Source: Gordonia neofelifaecis NRRL B-59395
Lineage (GTDB): Bacteria > Actinomycetota > Actinomycetes > Mycobacteriales > Mycobacteriaceae
Assembly: GCF_000192435.1 (NCBI RefSeq)
Contig: NZ_AEUD01000010.1
Span: 102,402 to 166,401 of the forward strand
DNA: 64,000 nt
Direction of reading: 5' to 3'
Shown here: piece after piece, positions 17,963 to 27,360 of the stretch
Numbering within the stretch: the stretch's first letter is position 1
Layout of the letters: every line of letters starts with the position of its first letter
Notes under the pieces: model-generated
The model's input: the letters and a program-made list of their open reading frames with translations, nothing else
The model's database searches: none
What the model was told of the DNA's origin: nothing
Made by a program: the position numbers and the translations under genes

Positions 17963-18829
17963 ATGACTCACGACTTCGCGCAGGTGGACGTGTTCACCAC
18001 CGAGCCGACCCGTGGCAATCCGGTCGCGGTGGTCTTCGGTGCGGACGGGCTGTCGGACGAGCAGATGGCGGCCTTCGCCCGTTGGACGAACCTGTCGGAG
18101 ACCACCTTTCTGCTGGCGCCGACCGATCCGGCGGCCGACTACCGGCTCCGGATCTTCACGCCCGGGGGAGAGTTGCCCTTCGCCGGGCATCCCACCCTCG
18201 GTTCGGCGCACGCGTGGCTGGAGGCGGGCGGCGTCCCGGCGGGCGACGACCTGGTCCAGGAGTGCGGGATCGGGCTCGTGACCATCCGCCGCGAGCCGGG
18301 CGCGGGCCGCCTCGCCTTCGCCGCGCCGCCGCTGGTGCGGTCGGGACCGGTGGACGAGGCGACGATGACGACTGTTCGCGACGCGCTCGGGTTGGCGCCC
18401 GACGACGTGACCGACGCGAACTGGGTCTGCAACGGTCCCGAATGGCTCGGCGTGCTCGTCTCCGACGGGCAGCGTGTGCTGGACATCGAGCCGGACTTCG
18501 CCGCGCTCGGTGACCTCGAGGTCGGTGTGATCGGCCCGTGGTCGCCCGAGGAGGCCGCCGCCCGCGGCGCCGACTACGAGGTCCGCGCGTTCGTGCCGGA
18601 ACTCGGCGTGCCGGAGGACCCGGTGACCGGCAGTCTGAACGCGGGATTCGCGGTGTGGCTGCGGGCCGCGGGGGTCGTGCCCGCGTCGTACGTCGTCGCA
18701 CAGGGCACCGCCCTGCACCGGGCCGGGCGTGTCCAGGTCGACGACGACGGCGGTCGGATCTGGATCGGCGGCTCGTCGATCACCGTGATTTCCGGGACCG
18801 TCGACCTCTCGGGCAAGCTGAACCGGTGA
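17963..18829 (+). CDS. PhzF-family isomerase/epimerase-like protein
   Basis: A 288-residue protein with the two-lobed diaminopimelate-epimerase fold of the PhzF family. Motifs: GNPVAVVF at about 17-24, NLSETTF with the catalytic Glu near 48, FTPGGELPFAGHPTLGSAHAW in the first lobe and EDPVTGSLNAGFAVWL in the second. PhzF isomerises a phenazine precursor, but most homologues sit outside phenazine clusters and their reaction is unknown; no phenazine genes are nearby. The ATG at 17963 gives the family-typical N-terminus (MTHDFAQVDVFT). Its TGA overlaps the GTG of tatD, so the two are translationally coupled. Confidence 0.9.
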   Translation: MTHDFAQVDVFTTEPTRGNPVAVVFGADGLSDEQMAAFARWTNLSETTFLLAPTDPAADYRLRIFTPGGELPFAGHPTLGSAHAWLEAGGVPAGDDLVQECGIGLVTIRREPGAGRLAFAAPPLVRSGPVDEATMTTVRDALGLAPDDVTDANWVCNGPEWLGVLVSDGQRVLDIEPDFAALGDLEVGVIGPWSPEEAAARGADYEVRAFVPELGVPEDPVTGSLNAGFAVWLRAAGVVPASYVVAQGTALHRAGRVQVDDDGGRIWIGGSSITVISGTVDLSGKLNR

Positions 18830-19704
18830 CCGACTCGACGGGTGAACTGACCGCCAAGGAGATCAAGAAGCGTCGGCGGCGTCTGCCGCCGCCGGATCCG
18901 CAGCCGCTGCGCGGGCTGGTGGACGCGCACACGCACCTGGCCGCCTGCGGTGGTCGTACCGAGGCCGATGTCCGCGCCATCCTCGACCACGCCGAGGCCG
19001 TCGGCGTCGACCAGGTGGTGACGGTCGCCGACGACATGGTCGACGCGCGCTGGGCCGTGGCCGCGGCGCACTGGGACGACCGCGCGTTCGCGGCGGTCGG
19101 ACTGCATCCGACACACGCGGGCGACCTGAACGACGAGTCGCGCGCCGAACTCGAGGAGATGGTCGCCGATCCGCGAGTGGTCGCCGTCGGCGAGACCGGA
19201 CTCGACTACTACTGGACCACGCGGTCCGATGACTGCGCGGACCCCGCCGCGCAGAAGGACGCATTCGCCTGGCACATCGACCTGGCCAAGCGGTCGGGCA
19301 AAACGCTGATGATCCACAATCGGGACGCCGACCGCGACCTGCTCGACGTTCTCGCAGCTGAGGGCGCTCCCGAAACGGTGGTGATGCACTGCTTCTCCGG
19401 CGACCGCGAGATCGCCCGCGAATGCATCGACCTCGGGTACGTGTTGAGCTTTTCCGGAACTGTGACATTCAACAACTCCACCGAATTGCGTGAGGCGGCT
19501 CTCCTGACGCCGGACGAGCTGATCCTGGTGGAGACCGACGCCCCCTTCCTGACCCCGCATCCCTACCGTGGCCAGCCCAATCAGCCGTATTGCGTCCCCT
19601 ACACCGCCCGATTCCTGGCGGACCTCCGCGGAGTGTCGGACGAGCGAATGGCGGACGTTCTCGGATCAAACGCACGCCGGGTCTACAAGTTTCCGTTGCG
19701 GTAA
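18826..19704 (+). CDS. tatD: TatD-family metal-dependent deoxyribonuclease
   Basis: A 292-residue TIM-barrel hydrolase of the TatD family (3'-5' DNA exonuclease, also linked to DNA fragment turnover). Metal ligands are visible in order: DAHTHL, the Glu of GETGLDYYW, HNRDAD, HCFSG and the Asp of ETDAPFLTP. A basic N-terminal extension of about 30 residues (KEIKKRRRRLPPPDPQP) precedes the barrel, as in mycobacterial TatD (Rv1008). The start is a GTG at 18826 overlapping the phzF stop by four bases. Downstream come rpfB, ksgA and ispE in the same order as in M. tuberculosis. Confidence 0.94.
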   Translation: MTDSTGELTAKEIKKRRRRLPPPDPQPLRGLVDAHTHLAACGGRTEADVRAILDHAEAVGVDQVVTVADDMVDARWAVAAAHWDDRAFAAVGLHPTHAGDLNDESRAELEEMVADPRVVAVGETGLDYYWTTRSDDCADPAAQKDAFAWHIDLAKRSGKTLMIHNRDADRDLLDVLAAEGAPETVVMHCFSGDREIARECIDLGYVLSFSGTVTFNNSTELREAALLTPDELILVETDAPFLTPHPYRGQPNQPYCVPYTARFLADLRGVSDERMADVLGSNARRVYKFPLR

Positions 19705-19732
19705 CCCACCCCGATTCGTTACCGTACCGTGA

Positions 19733-20893
<1,161 letters not shown>

Positions 20894-20936
20894 TCTGAGC
20901 ACCCCGCGCTTCGCCGGTCGAGCGAGTCGAAACCCC

Positions 20937-20973
20937 GAAACCCGGGCTGGTACTGACATCCAGCCCGGGTTTC
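20937..20973 (+). terminator. Terminator hairpin of rpfB
   Basis: Perfect 14-base arms beginning GAAACCCGGGCTGG (20937-20950) and closing CCAGCCCGGGTTTC (20960-20973), with a 9-base loop, lie 44 bases after the rpfB stop. A short T-containing stretch follows. Confidence 0.75.
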
Positions 20974-20976
20974 GTC

Positions 20977-21045
20977 GGTTTCGACTCGCTGCGCTCGCTC
21001 AACCAGCGGACCTCGTCGGTTGAGCGAGCGAAGCAAGTCGAAACC
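20977..21045. repeat. Inverted pair of a 28-base dispersed repeat
   Basis: Two 28-base units face each other: 20977-21004 (starts GGTTTCGACTCGCTGC) and 21018-21045 (starts GGTTGAGCGAGCGAAG). The second equals the reverse complement of the first at 26 of 28 positions. A partial third copy (GGTCGAGCGAGTCGAAACC) lies at 20916-20934. Related copies are at 29222-29340. These resemble the GAGCGAGTCGAAACC intergenic repeats that I recall from Gordonia-type genomes. Confidence 0.7.
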
Positions 21046-21124
21046 ACCGTCACGCAGGCTGGGACTCGGGTGACTCCCGTCGCCGGTGCGAGGTCGGGGC
21101 GCGATCATCAGTCACAATGTTCAG

Positions 21125-22021
21125 GTGAACTCCGTCCCTGATTCGCCGCGTCTGCTCGGCCCCGCCGAGATCCGTGCGCTGGCCGCAGAGCTCGATGTCC
21201 GTCCCACCAAGACGCTGGGGCAGAACTTCGTGCACGACGCGAACACGGTCCGCCGGATCGTGACCGCCTCGGGGATCGGCGCCGACGACGTCGTGCTGGA
21301 GGTCGGTCCGGGTCTCGGCTCACTCACGCTGGCACTGCTGGCGGAGGCCGGGCGGGTGGTCGCGGTGGAGATCGACCGCAAGCTCGCCGCACGACTGCCG
21401 CGGACGATCGCCGAGTTCGCACCGGGCCAGGCCGCGAACTTCGACGTGGTGACCGCTGACGCGCTCGGCGTGCTGCCCGGCGACCTGCCGCAGACACCGA
21501 CCGCCCTGGTCGCGAACCTGCCGTACAACGTCGCGGTACCCGTGCTCCTGCACCTGATGGCGCAGTTCCCGACCATCCGCACGGCGCTGGTGATGGTCCA
21601 GGCGGAGGTCGCGGATCGGCTGGCCGCCACCCCGGGCGGTCGGATCTACGGTGTCCCGAGCGTCAAGGCGCGCTTCTTCGGCGACGTCGCTCGGGCGGGA
21701 TCGATCGGCAAGCACGTCTTCTGGCCCGAGCCCAAGATCGAATCCGGACTGGTCCGCATCGATCGGCGCGATGCGTTCGGGACCGACCCCGCACTGCGGT
21801 CGGAGACGTTCGCGGTCATCGACGCCGCGTTCGCACAGCGCCGCAAGACGCTCAGATCGGCGCTGTCGTCGTGGGCGGGCAGCGCGCCGCATGCCGAGGA
21901 ACTGCTCCGCGCGGCCGAGATCGACCCCGGACTCCGGGGCGAGCGCTGCACGGTCGACGACTTCGTCCGGCTCGCTCGGGCAGGTCACGAGGCGGGCATC
22001 CGGAACGGGGCCGCCCGATGA
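21125..22021 (+). CDS. ksgA: 16S rRNA adenine dimethyltransferase KsgA/RsmA
   Basis: A 298-residue SAM-dependent enzyme that dimethylates two adjacent adenines in the 3' helix of 16S rRNA; its loss gives kasugamycin resistance. Motifs: LGQNFVHD at about 31-38, the SAM loop [10 protein letters not shown] (about 59-68), VEIDRKLA and the catalytic NLPYNV near 138. The start is a GTG at 21125; an earlier GTG in frame would add 13 residues with no better site. Its stop overlaps the ispE start (ATGATG), so the two are coupled, as in Rv1010-Rv1011. Confidence 0.96.
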   Translation: MNSVPDSPRLLGPAEIRALAAELDVRPTKTLGQNFVHDANTVRRIVTASGIGADDVVLEVGPGLGSLTLALLAEAGRVVAVEIDRKLAARLPRTIAEFAPGQAANFDVVTADALGVLPGDLPQTPTALVANLPYNVAVPVLLHLMAQFPTIRTALVMVQAEVADRLAATPGGRIYGVPSVKARFFGDVARAGSIGKHVFWPEPKIESGLVRIDRRDAFGTDPALRSETFAVIDAAFAQRRKTLRSALSSWAGSAPHAEELLRAAEIDPGLRGERCTVDDFVRLARAGHEAGIRNGAAR

Positions 22022-22941
22022 TGGGTGGCGCCACCGCGCGGGTGCCCGCGAAGATCAACCTCCATCTCGGCGTCGGCCCCCTGCGCGACGACGGCTTCCA
22101 CGAGCTCTCCACGCTCTACTGCGCGCTGTCGCTCTTCGACGACGTCACCGTGCGGGCCGACGACGCGCTCTCGGTCACCGTCCGCGGCGAGAGCCGCAGG
22201 CAGGTGCCCGCCGACGCGACCAACCTCGCGGCCCGGGCGGTGGTCGCGCTGGCCCGGCGCGTCGGCGCCGACCCGCATGCGGCGATCACCATCGACAAAG
22301 CCATCCCCGTCGCGGGCGGCATGGCGGGCGGTTCGGCCGATGCGGCGGGTGCGCTGGTCGCCGCCGCTCGGCTCTGGCGCCTGGACATCGCGCGCGACGA
22401 CCTGCTGGAGATCGCGGCCGAGCTCGGCTCCGATGTGCCGTTCTCCGTGGTCGGCGGCGCCGCGCTGGGCACCGGCCGCGGCGAGAAGCTGCTTCCGGTA
22501 CTGCATCGCGGCGACATGCACTGGGTGCTCGCCGTCGCGGGCACCGGGCTCTCGACGCCGGAGGTGTACCGCGAGATCGACCGGCTGCGGGCCCGCGGCG
22601 ACGACGACCAGCCCGCGGCCGCCGGAACCACCCGGCCGGACGCGCTGATGCAGGCGCTGGCCTCCGGCGATGTGCATGCGGTGGCGCCTTTGCTTCACAA
22701 TGATCTGCAGCCGGCCGCGCTGTCGCTGCAGCCGCTGCTGCGTCGCACACTTCGCGCCGGACGCGAGGCGGGAGCCCTCGCCGGGATCGTGTCGGGCTCG
22801 GGTCCGACCTGCGCGTTCCTCTGCGCGGACGCGGACGCCGCAGTCGAGGTGGCCGCCGAACTCTCGGGCTCGGGCGTCGCCAAGGCGGTCCGGACCGCGT
22901 CGGGACCGGTGGCCGGAGCCCGCCTGATCGCGGCCAACTGA
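22018..22941 (+). CDS. ispE: 4-diphosphocytidyl-2-C-methyl-D-erythritol kinase
   Basis: A 307-residue GHMP kinase of the MEP isoprenoid pathway; it phosphorylates CDP-methylerythritol with ATP. Seen: [12 protein letters not shown] (substrate-binding Lys/Asn) at the N-terminus, the ATP loop [17 protein letters not shown] at about 97-113, [21 protein letters not shown] and the C-terminal [13 protein letters not shown]. Two consecutive ATG codons (22018 and 22021) overlap the ksgA stop; either could start the protein. It is followed after 33 bases by the ABC-F gene, likely in the same transcript. Confidence 0.96.
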   Translation: MMGGATARVPAKINLHLGVGPLRDDGFHELSTLYCALSLFDDVTVRADDALSVTVRGESRRQVPADATNLAARAVVALARRVGADPHAAITIDKAIPVAGGMAGGSADAAGALVAAARLWRLDIARDDLLEIAAELGSDVPFSVVGGAALGTGRGEKLLPVLHRGDMHWVLAVAGTGLSTPEVYREIDRLRARGDDDQPAAAGTTRPDALMQALASGDVHAVAPLLHNDLQPAALSLQPLLRRTLRAGREAGALAGIVSGSGPTCAFLCADADAAVEVAAELSGSGVAKAVRTASGPVAGARLIAAN

Positions 22942-22974
22942 GCCGGCGACGATCGACCAACGGAAAGAGCGAGA

Positions 22975-24792
22975 ATGTCCCCGCGTACGAACACGTCGCT
23001 GATCAACGCCGAGCGCATCAGCAAGAGCTTCGGCATCAAGCCGCTCCTGGACGAGGTGAGCGTCGGCGTGCACGAGGGCGAACGGATCGGTGTCGTCGGA
23101 CTCAACGGCGGCGGCAAGACCACACTTCTGGAGATCCTCGCCGGGATCGCCGAACCCGACTCGGGGCGCATCTCCCGGGTCGGTGACATCCACGTCGCCA
23201 CGGTGACGCAGGGCGGCGACCTCGATCCGGAGATCACGGTCGCCGACGCGGTGGTCGGCGCGGAGGTCGCCGAGCACGAGTGGGCGGGCGACGCCCGCAT
23301 CCGCGGCATCCTGGCCGGCATCGGCGTCGACGAGATCCTGCACCGCAAGGTCGGTGAGCTCTCGGGCGGGCAGCGCCGTCGCACCGCCCTCGCCGCCGCA
23401 CTGGTCACCGACTCCGACTTGCTGATCCTCGACGAGCCGACCAACCACCTCGATATCGAGGGCGTCTACTGGCTCGCCGAGCACCTGGTGAACCGGCGGA
23501 GCGCGCTGATCGTCGTGACCCACGACCGCTGGTTCCTCGACACCGTCGCCACCCGGACCTGGGAGGTCCACTCCGGTCGCGTGGACGAGTACGAGGGCGG
23601 CTACAACGACTGGGTGTTCGCGCGCGCGGAACGCGCCCGTCAGGCCGACGCCGCAGAGGAACGTCGCCGCAACCTCGCACGCAAGGAACTGGCCTGGCTG
23701 CGTCGCGGTGCGCCCGCACGGACGTCCAAGCCGCGGTACCGCGTCGAGGCGGCCGAGAAACTGATCGCGAACGTTCCGCCGCCGCGCGACACCGTCGAGC
23801 TCTCGGCGTTCGCCAAGCGCCGCCTCGGCCGCGTCGTCATCGAACTCGAGAACGCGCACCTCACCACACCGTCGTCCGGCGACGTCGAAGGACGCGTGCT
23901 GCTCGACGACGCCACCTGGCGACTCGCACCCGGTGAGCGGGTGGGCCTGGTCGGCGTCAACGGCTCCGGCAAGACCACCCTGCTGCGGGCCCTCGCCGGG
24001 GAGGTGCCGGTCGCGCCCGGCCGCCGGATCGAGGGCAAGACCGTCTCCATCGGCTGGCTGCGCCAGGAGCTCGACGACCTCGACCCCGACCTGCGCCTGC
24101 TCGACGCCGTCGAGGAGGTCGCAGGCACGGTGATGCTCGGCGACAAGGAACTCTCGGCCGGCCAACTGGCCGAACGCCTCGGCTTCTCGCCGGCCCGCCA
24201 GCGGACGCCCGTCGGCGACCTGTCCGGCGGCGAACGCCGCAGGCTGCAGTTCACGCGCGTGCTGATGGCCGAACCCAATGTCCTCCTGCTCGACGAGCCG
24301 ACCAACGACCTCGACATCGACACCCTCCAGCAGGTCGAGGACCTCCTCGACGGCTGGGCGGGCACGCTGGTCGTGATCAGCCACGACCGCTATCTGATCG
24401 AGCGCGTCTGTGACAGCACGTGGGCGCTGTTCGGCGACGGGAAGCTGACCAATCTGCCCCGCGGCATCGAGCAGTATCTGGAGCGCCGCGCGGCCGATCA
24501 GAGCGCGGCACCGGCGAAGAAGGCCGCGCCGGCGGCGGAGCAGAAGCCGGCGTCGTCCACCGGTGGGCTGTCGGCGGCCGAGCATCAGGCCGCCCGGAAG
24601 GAGTTCAACGCGGTCGAGCGCAAGCTGGAGAAGCTGGCCAAGGAGATCGCGAAGATCCACGAGAAGATGGCCGCCTTCGACCAGAGCGACTATGCAGGCC
24701 TCGGCGAACTGACCGAGAGGCTCCGGGTCGCCGAGGGCGAGACCGCCGATCTCGAGGAGCGTTGGCTGGAACTGTCGGAGCTGGTTGGCTGA
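22975..24792 (+). CDS. ABC-F family ATPase (ribosome-associated)
   Basis: A 605-residue soluble protein with two ABC ATPase domains and no membrane helices. Domain 1: Walker A GLNGGGKTTL near 42-51, signature LSGGQRRR, Walker B LLILDEPTNHLD. Domain 2: GVNGSGKTTL near 324, LSGGERRR, LLLDEPTNDLD. The linker between the domains is long, basic and helical, as expected for the P-site tRNA interaction motif of ABC-F proteins. A Lys/Glu-rich C-terminal coiled coil occupies about 540-605. ABC-F proteins act on stalled ribosomes, some giving antibiotic resistance; which role applies here cannot be said. It starts 33 bases after ispE with a GAAAGAGCGAG site. Confidence 0.92.
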   Translation: MSPRTNTSLINAERISKSFGIKPLLDEVSVGVHEGERIGVVGLNGGGKTTLLEILAGIAEPDSGRISRVGDIHVATVTQGGDLDPEITVADAVVGAEVAEHEWAGDARIRGILAGIGVDEILHRKVGELSGGQRRRTALAAALVTDSDLLILDEPTNHLDIEGVYWLAEHLVNRRSALIVVTHDRWFLDTVATRTWEVHSGRVDEYEGGYNDWVFARAERARQADAAEERRRNLARKELAWLRRGAPARTSKPRYRVEAAEKLIANVPPPRDTVELSAFAKRRLGRVVIELENAHLTTPSSGDVEGRVLLDDATWRLAPGERVGLVGVNGSGKTTLLRALAGEVPVAPGRRIEGKTVSIGWLRQELDDLDPDLRLLDAVEEVAGTVMLGDKELSAGQLAERLGFSPARQRTPVGDLSGGERRRLQFTRVLMAEPNVLLLDEPTNDLDIDTLQQVEDLLDGWAGTLVVISHDRYLIERVCDSTWALFGDGKLTNLPRGIEQYLERRAADQSAAPAKKAAPAAEQKPASSTGGLSAAEHQAARKEFNAVERKLEKLAKEIAKIHEKMAAFDQSDYAGLGELTERLRVAEGETADLEERWLELSELVG

Positions 24793-24950
24793 CCCGGGAC
24801 GTCGCAACACGGCCTCGGCCGTGTCACGAACGTGTCGTTCGGAGACGGGCCGCAGCGTGGTTCTCAGCGTGTCGCGCGCGAGGTTGTTAGGTTGTTCCCA
24901 CATAGGTCGCCGACCGGGCGATCAGGCTTGTCTACCTGAGAGGTTCACGT

Positions 24951-25568
24951 ATGACGACTCCGCCCAATGATCCGTCCAACCCGTCCGACGGCCAGCCGTC
25001 GCAGCCCGGGCAGCCGGAAGGACAGCAGCCGCAGCCCGGCCAGCCTCAGTACGGTCAGCAGCCCGGCGCGTACGGCGAGCAGCCGACGTACGGTCAGCAG
25101 CCGACGTACGGCCAGCAGGCCGGGGGCTACGGGCAGCCGTCCGACTACACCCAGCAGTTCAGTGCGTACAACCAGCCGTACCCGGCCTCGGGCGGTGCGC
25201 AGCAGCTTCCCCCGGAGGAGTCGGGGTCGTTCCTGTCGGCCCTGTTCGACTTCCAGTTCAGCAAGATGGTCGCGACCCGCGTGATCCCGGTGCTGTACAT
25301 GATCGTCACCATCGTGTTCTCGATCATCGCGGTGATCGCGCTGCTGGTCGGCGTCGTCGGCGGCTTCGCCGAAATGGGCGACAACGTCGGCTCGGGGCTG
25401 CTGATGGTGATCGGCGCCCTGATCTTCGTTCCGCTGTTCTACCTCATCTACCTGATCCTGGCCCGCGTCCTCTTCGAGCTCTACATCGCGATCTTCAAGA
25501 TCAGCCAGAACACCGCGCGCATCGCGGAGAACACCGGCACCGTCGCGAGCAACACGTCGCGTCACTGA
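24951..25568 (+). CDS. DUF4282 membrane protein with Gln/Pro/Gly/Tyr-rich N-terminal tail
   Basis: A 205-residue protein. The first 95 residues are low-complexity, built from short repeats such as YGQQPTYGQQPTYGQQ, and hydrophilic. Residues 95-190 hold two membrane segments (RVIPVLYMIVTIVFSIIAVI and GLLMVIGALIFVPLFYLIYL) in the DUF4282 pattern, ending with VLFELYIAIFKISQNTARI. Function is unknown; actinobacterial DUF4282 proteins often carry such Pro/Gln-rich cytosolic tails. The ATG at 24951 is preceded by GAGAGG. A 158-base gap separates it from the ABC-F gene, and a hairpin lies after the stop, so it is probably monocistronic. Confidence 0.85.
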   Translation: MTTPPNDPSNPSDGQPSQPGQPEGQQPQPGQPQYGQQPGAYGEQPTYGQQPTYGQQAGGYGQPSDYTQQFSAYNQPYPASGGAQQLPPEESGSFLSALFDFQFSKMVATRVIPVLYMIVTIVFSIIAVIALLVGVVGGFAEMGDNVGSGLLMVIGALIFVPLFYLIYLILARVLFELYIAIFKISQNTARIAENTGTVASNTSRH

Positions 25569-25580
25569 CCCGAGTCGCAC

Positions 25581-25629
25581 TCGTCCCCGTGAGGTGAAGT
25601 CAGGCCGAGAGGCCCGCTCACGGGGACGA
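25581..25629. terminator. Hairpin after the DUF4282 gene
   Basis: Perfect 13-base arms TCGTCCCCGTGAG (25581-25593) and CTCACGGGGACGA (25617-25629) enclose 23 bases and are followed by TTGCGTTG. It lies 12 bases after the stop codon, consistent with a terminator. Confidence 0.6.
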
Positions 25630-25667
25630 TTGCGTTGCGGCACAGGGCACTGCGATACCGTGACCGC

Positions 25668-26669
25668 ATGTCTTTCATCCGAACCGAGGTCCGTGGCGGC
25701 GTCGCCGAGATCATCCTCGACCGCCCGCGCGCCCTGAACGCCCTCGACCTGACGATGATCGAGGACATGCATGCCGCCCTCGAGGCGTGGGGCAACGACG
25801 AGTCGATCGAGCGGGTGCTCGTCACGTCGGCGCACGACCGCGCGTTCTGCGCGGGCGGCGACATCCGCGCGATCCGCGATCTCGCACTGGCAGGGGAGTC
25901 GGCTGAGGTCACCCGCTATTTCGCCGCCGAGTATCGGCTGAACCAGTTGATCGCCGAGTATCCGAAGCCGTACATCGCGCTGGTCGACGGTGCGGCGATG
26001 GGCGGCGGACTCGGCATCAGCGTCCACGGGGAGATCCGGGTGGTCACCGAGCGCGCCCTGCTCGCGATGCCGGAGACCGCGATCGGCTTCTTCCCGGACG
26101 TCGGTGCCACCTACTTCCTGCCGCGGCTGCCGCATGGCATCGGCATGTGGCTGGGGCTGACCGGCGCCCGGCTGCACGGCGCCGATGCCGTCGCCGTCGG
26201 CCTGGCCACCCACTTCGTGCCGTCGGATCAGCTCGGCGACGTCGCCGACGCGATTCGCCGGGGCGTCGAACTGCGCGAGGTCTTCGCCGACCATCGCGGG
26301 CAGGTGAGCACGGATCTGCGCCTGCGGAAGATCACCGAGTACTTCGCCGACGACAACGTCATGGCCATCCTCGGCGGCCTCCGCGGCGCGGTCGGCGACG
26401 CGTGGGCGGAGGAGATGCTCGATCTGATGGCGTCGGCCTCGCCGACCAGCCTGTGCGTCACCGCGGACCTCATCACCGCGGGCAAGACGTCCTCGCTGGC
26501 CGAATGCCTCGATCGTGAACTGTCGGCGGCCGGTCGGATCACCGCGCACCCGGATTTCGCCGAGGGCGTGCGGGCGGTCCTGGTCGACAAGGATCGCGAT
26601 CCGCACTTCGACCCGGCGACGGTCGAAGAGGTCGACCTGGCCGTGACCGCCGCGATCGCGGGCGTCTGA
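25668..26669 (+). CDS. Enoyl-CoA hydratase/3-hydroxyisobutyryl-CoA hydrolase family protein
   Basis: A 333-residue crotonase-fold protein. The oxyanion-hole segments are FCAGGDIRAIRD near 63-74 and DGAAMGGGLGISVHGEIRVV near 109-128; the latter contains the GGGLG turn. ETAIGFFPDVGATYFLPRLP follows, with the Glu typical of the family. A length over 330 residues and the C-terminal extension (SPTSLCVTADLI, FAEGVRAVLVDKDRDPHF) are features of the ECH_2 group, which includes 3-hydroxyisobutyryl-CoA hydrolase of valine breakdown. That is the best guess. The ATG at 25668 is used; the frame extends 11 codons upstream without a ribosome site. The next gene is convergent. Confidence 0.87.
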   Translation: MSFIRTEVRGGVAEIILDRPRALNALDLTMIEDMHAALEAWGNDESIERVLVTSAHDRAFCAGGDIRAIRDLALAGESAEVTRYFAAEYRLNQLIAEYPKPYIALVDGAAMGGGLGISVHGEIRVVTERALLAMPETAIGFFPDVGATYFLPRLPHGIGMWLGLTGARLHGADAVAVGLATHFVPSDQLGDVADAIRRGVELREVFADHRGQVSTDLRLRKITEYFADDNVMAILGGLRGAVGDAWAEEMLDLMASASPTSLCVTADLITAGKTSSLAECLDRELSAAGRITAHPDFAEGVRAVLVDKDRDPHFDPATVEEVDLAVTAAIAGV

Positions 26670-26676
26670 CCCGAGG

Positions 26677-27360
26677 TCAGCGCCCGACGACGAAGAGCCC
26701 CGACAGCGCCGCAGTCTTCGGCGGTGTCGCAGCGGTCGCCGGGTCGTCGTGGGCGATGTCGTCGTCGGGATTCAGCGGATCCTCGGTCTGCGCGACCGCG
26801 GACGGGCAGGAGAATCGGCCCGCCGCCCGCTGATCGGTCACCGTCGTCAGCGCCAGCGTGCACGACGGGGAGGCGAAGTAGACGCCGTCGAGCGACACCC
26901 CGACGGTCGTGGTGATGGGTGCACCGGGCGGTCGTGCCACGGCGCCGGCCGGCCACGGAAGTGTGCCGCCTGCCAGGTCGACCGCGAGGAACTCCAGCTG
27001 CGCGCCTTCGCCGCGATCACCGGCGAAGGTGAACAGCAGCGTGTCCGGCGGAACCGCCGGGTCCGCCCTGCCCGATTTGGCGAACTCGACGCACGTCGGC
27101 GCACCGCCGTCGGGCTTGACCGCGATCGTCATCGTCCCCGTCGAATAGCTCAGGCCGTAGCCGCTGCGGACGATCCGGCCCGACGGCGGCGTGGCCTCGC
27201 AGGCGGCGGCGTCGATCCGGGCCGTCGACGCTTCGACGGAGCTCGGATGCGGCGCCAACGACGGGGCGATCCCGGAATCGGGAGCGCCGCACGCCGCGAC
27301 TGTGCCGACGACCGCCGTGGCCGCGACGGCGCCCACTGCGGCCCGGCGTACCGGGCCCAT
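26677..27360 (-). CDS. Putative lipoprotein of unknown function
   Basis: A 227-residue protein with a signal peptide and lipobox: MGPVRRAAVGAVAATAVVGTVAAC, giving a lipidated Cys at about position 24. The mature part is hydrophilic, mostly predicted beta, with four further Cys residues (EAAACEAT-like, PTCVEF, SPSCTL, RFSCPS) that could form two disulfides outside the cell. I do not recognise a family. The C-terminus is acidic (DPLNPDDDIAHDDPAT). Its ATG overlaps the prfC stop by one base (TGATG), so it is translated from the prfC message. The link to release factor 3 is probably positional only. Confidence 0.82.
   Translation of the reverse strand: MGPVRRAAVGAVAATAVVGTVAACGAPDSGIAPSLAPHPSSVEASTARIDAAACEATPPSGRIVRSGYGLSYSTGTMTIAVKPDGGAPTCVEFAKSGRADPAVPPDTLLFTFAGDRGEGAQLEFLAVDLAGGTLPWPAGAVARPPGAPITTTVGVSLDGVYFASPSCTLALTTVTDQRAAGRFSCPSAVAQTEDPLNPDDDIAHDDPATAATPPKTAALSGLFVVGR

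Noticed and set aside
21985-24903. A 972-codon antisense frame over ispE and the ABC-F gene
   Set aside because: It is a shadow of well-supported + strand genes; composition is typical of antisense frames in GC-rich DNA.
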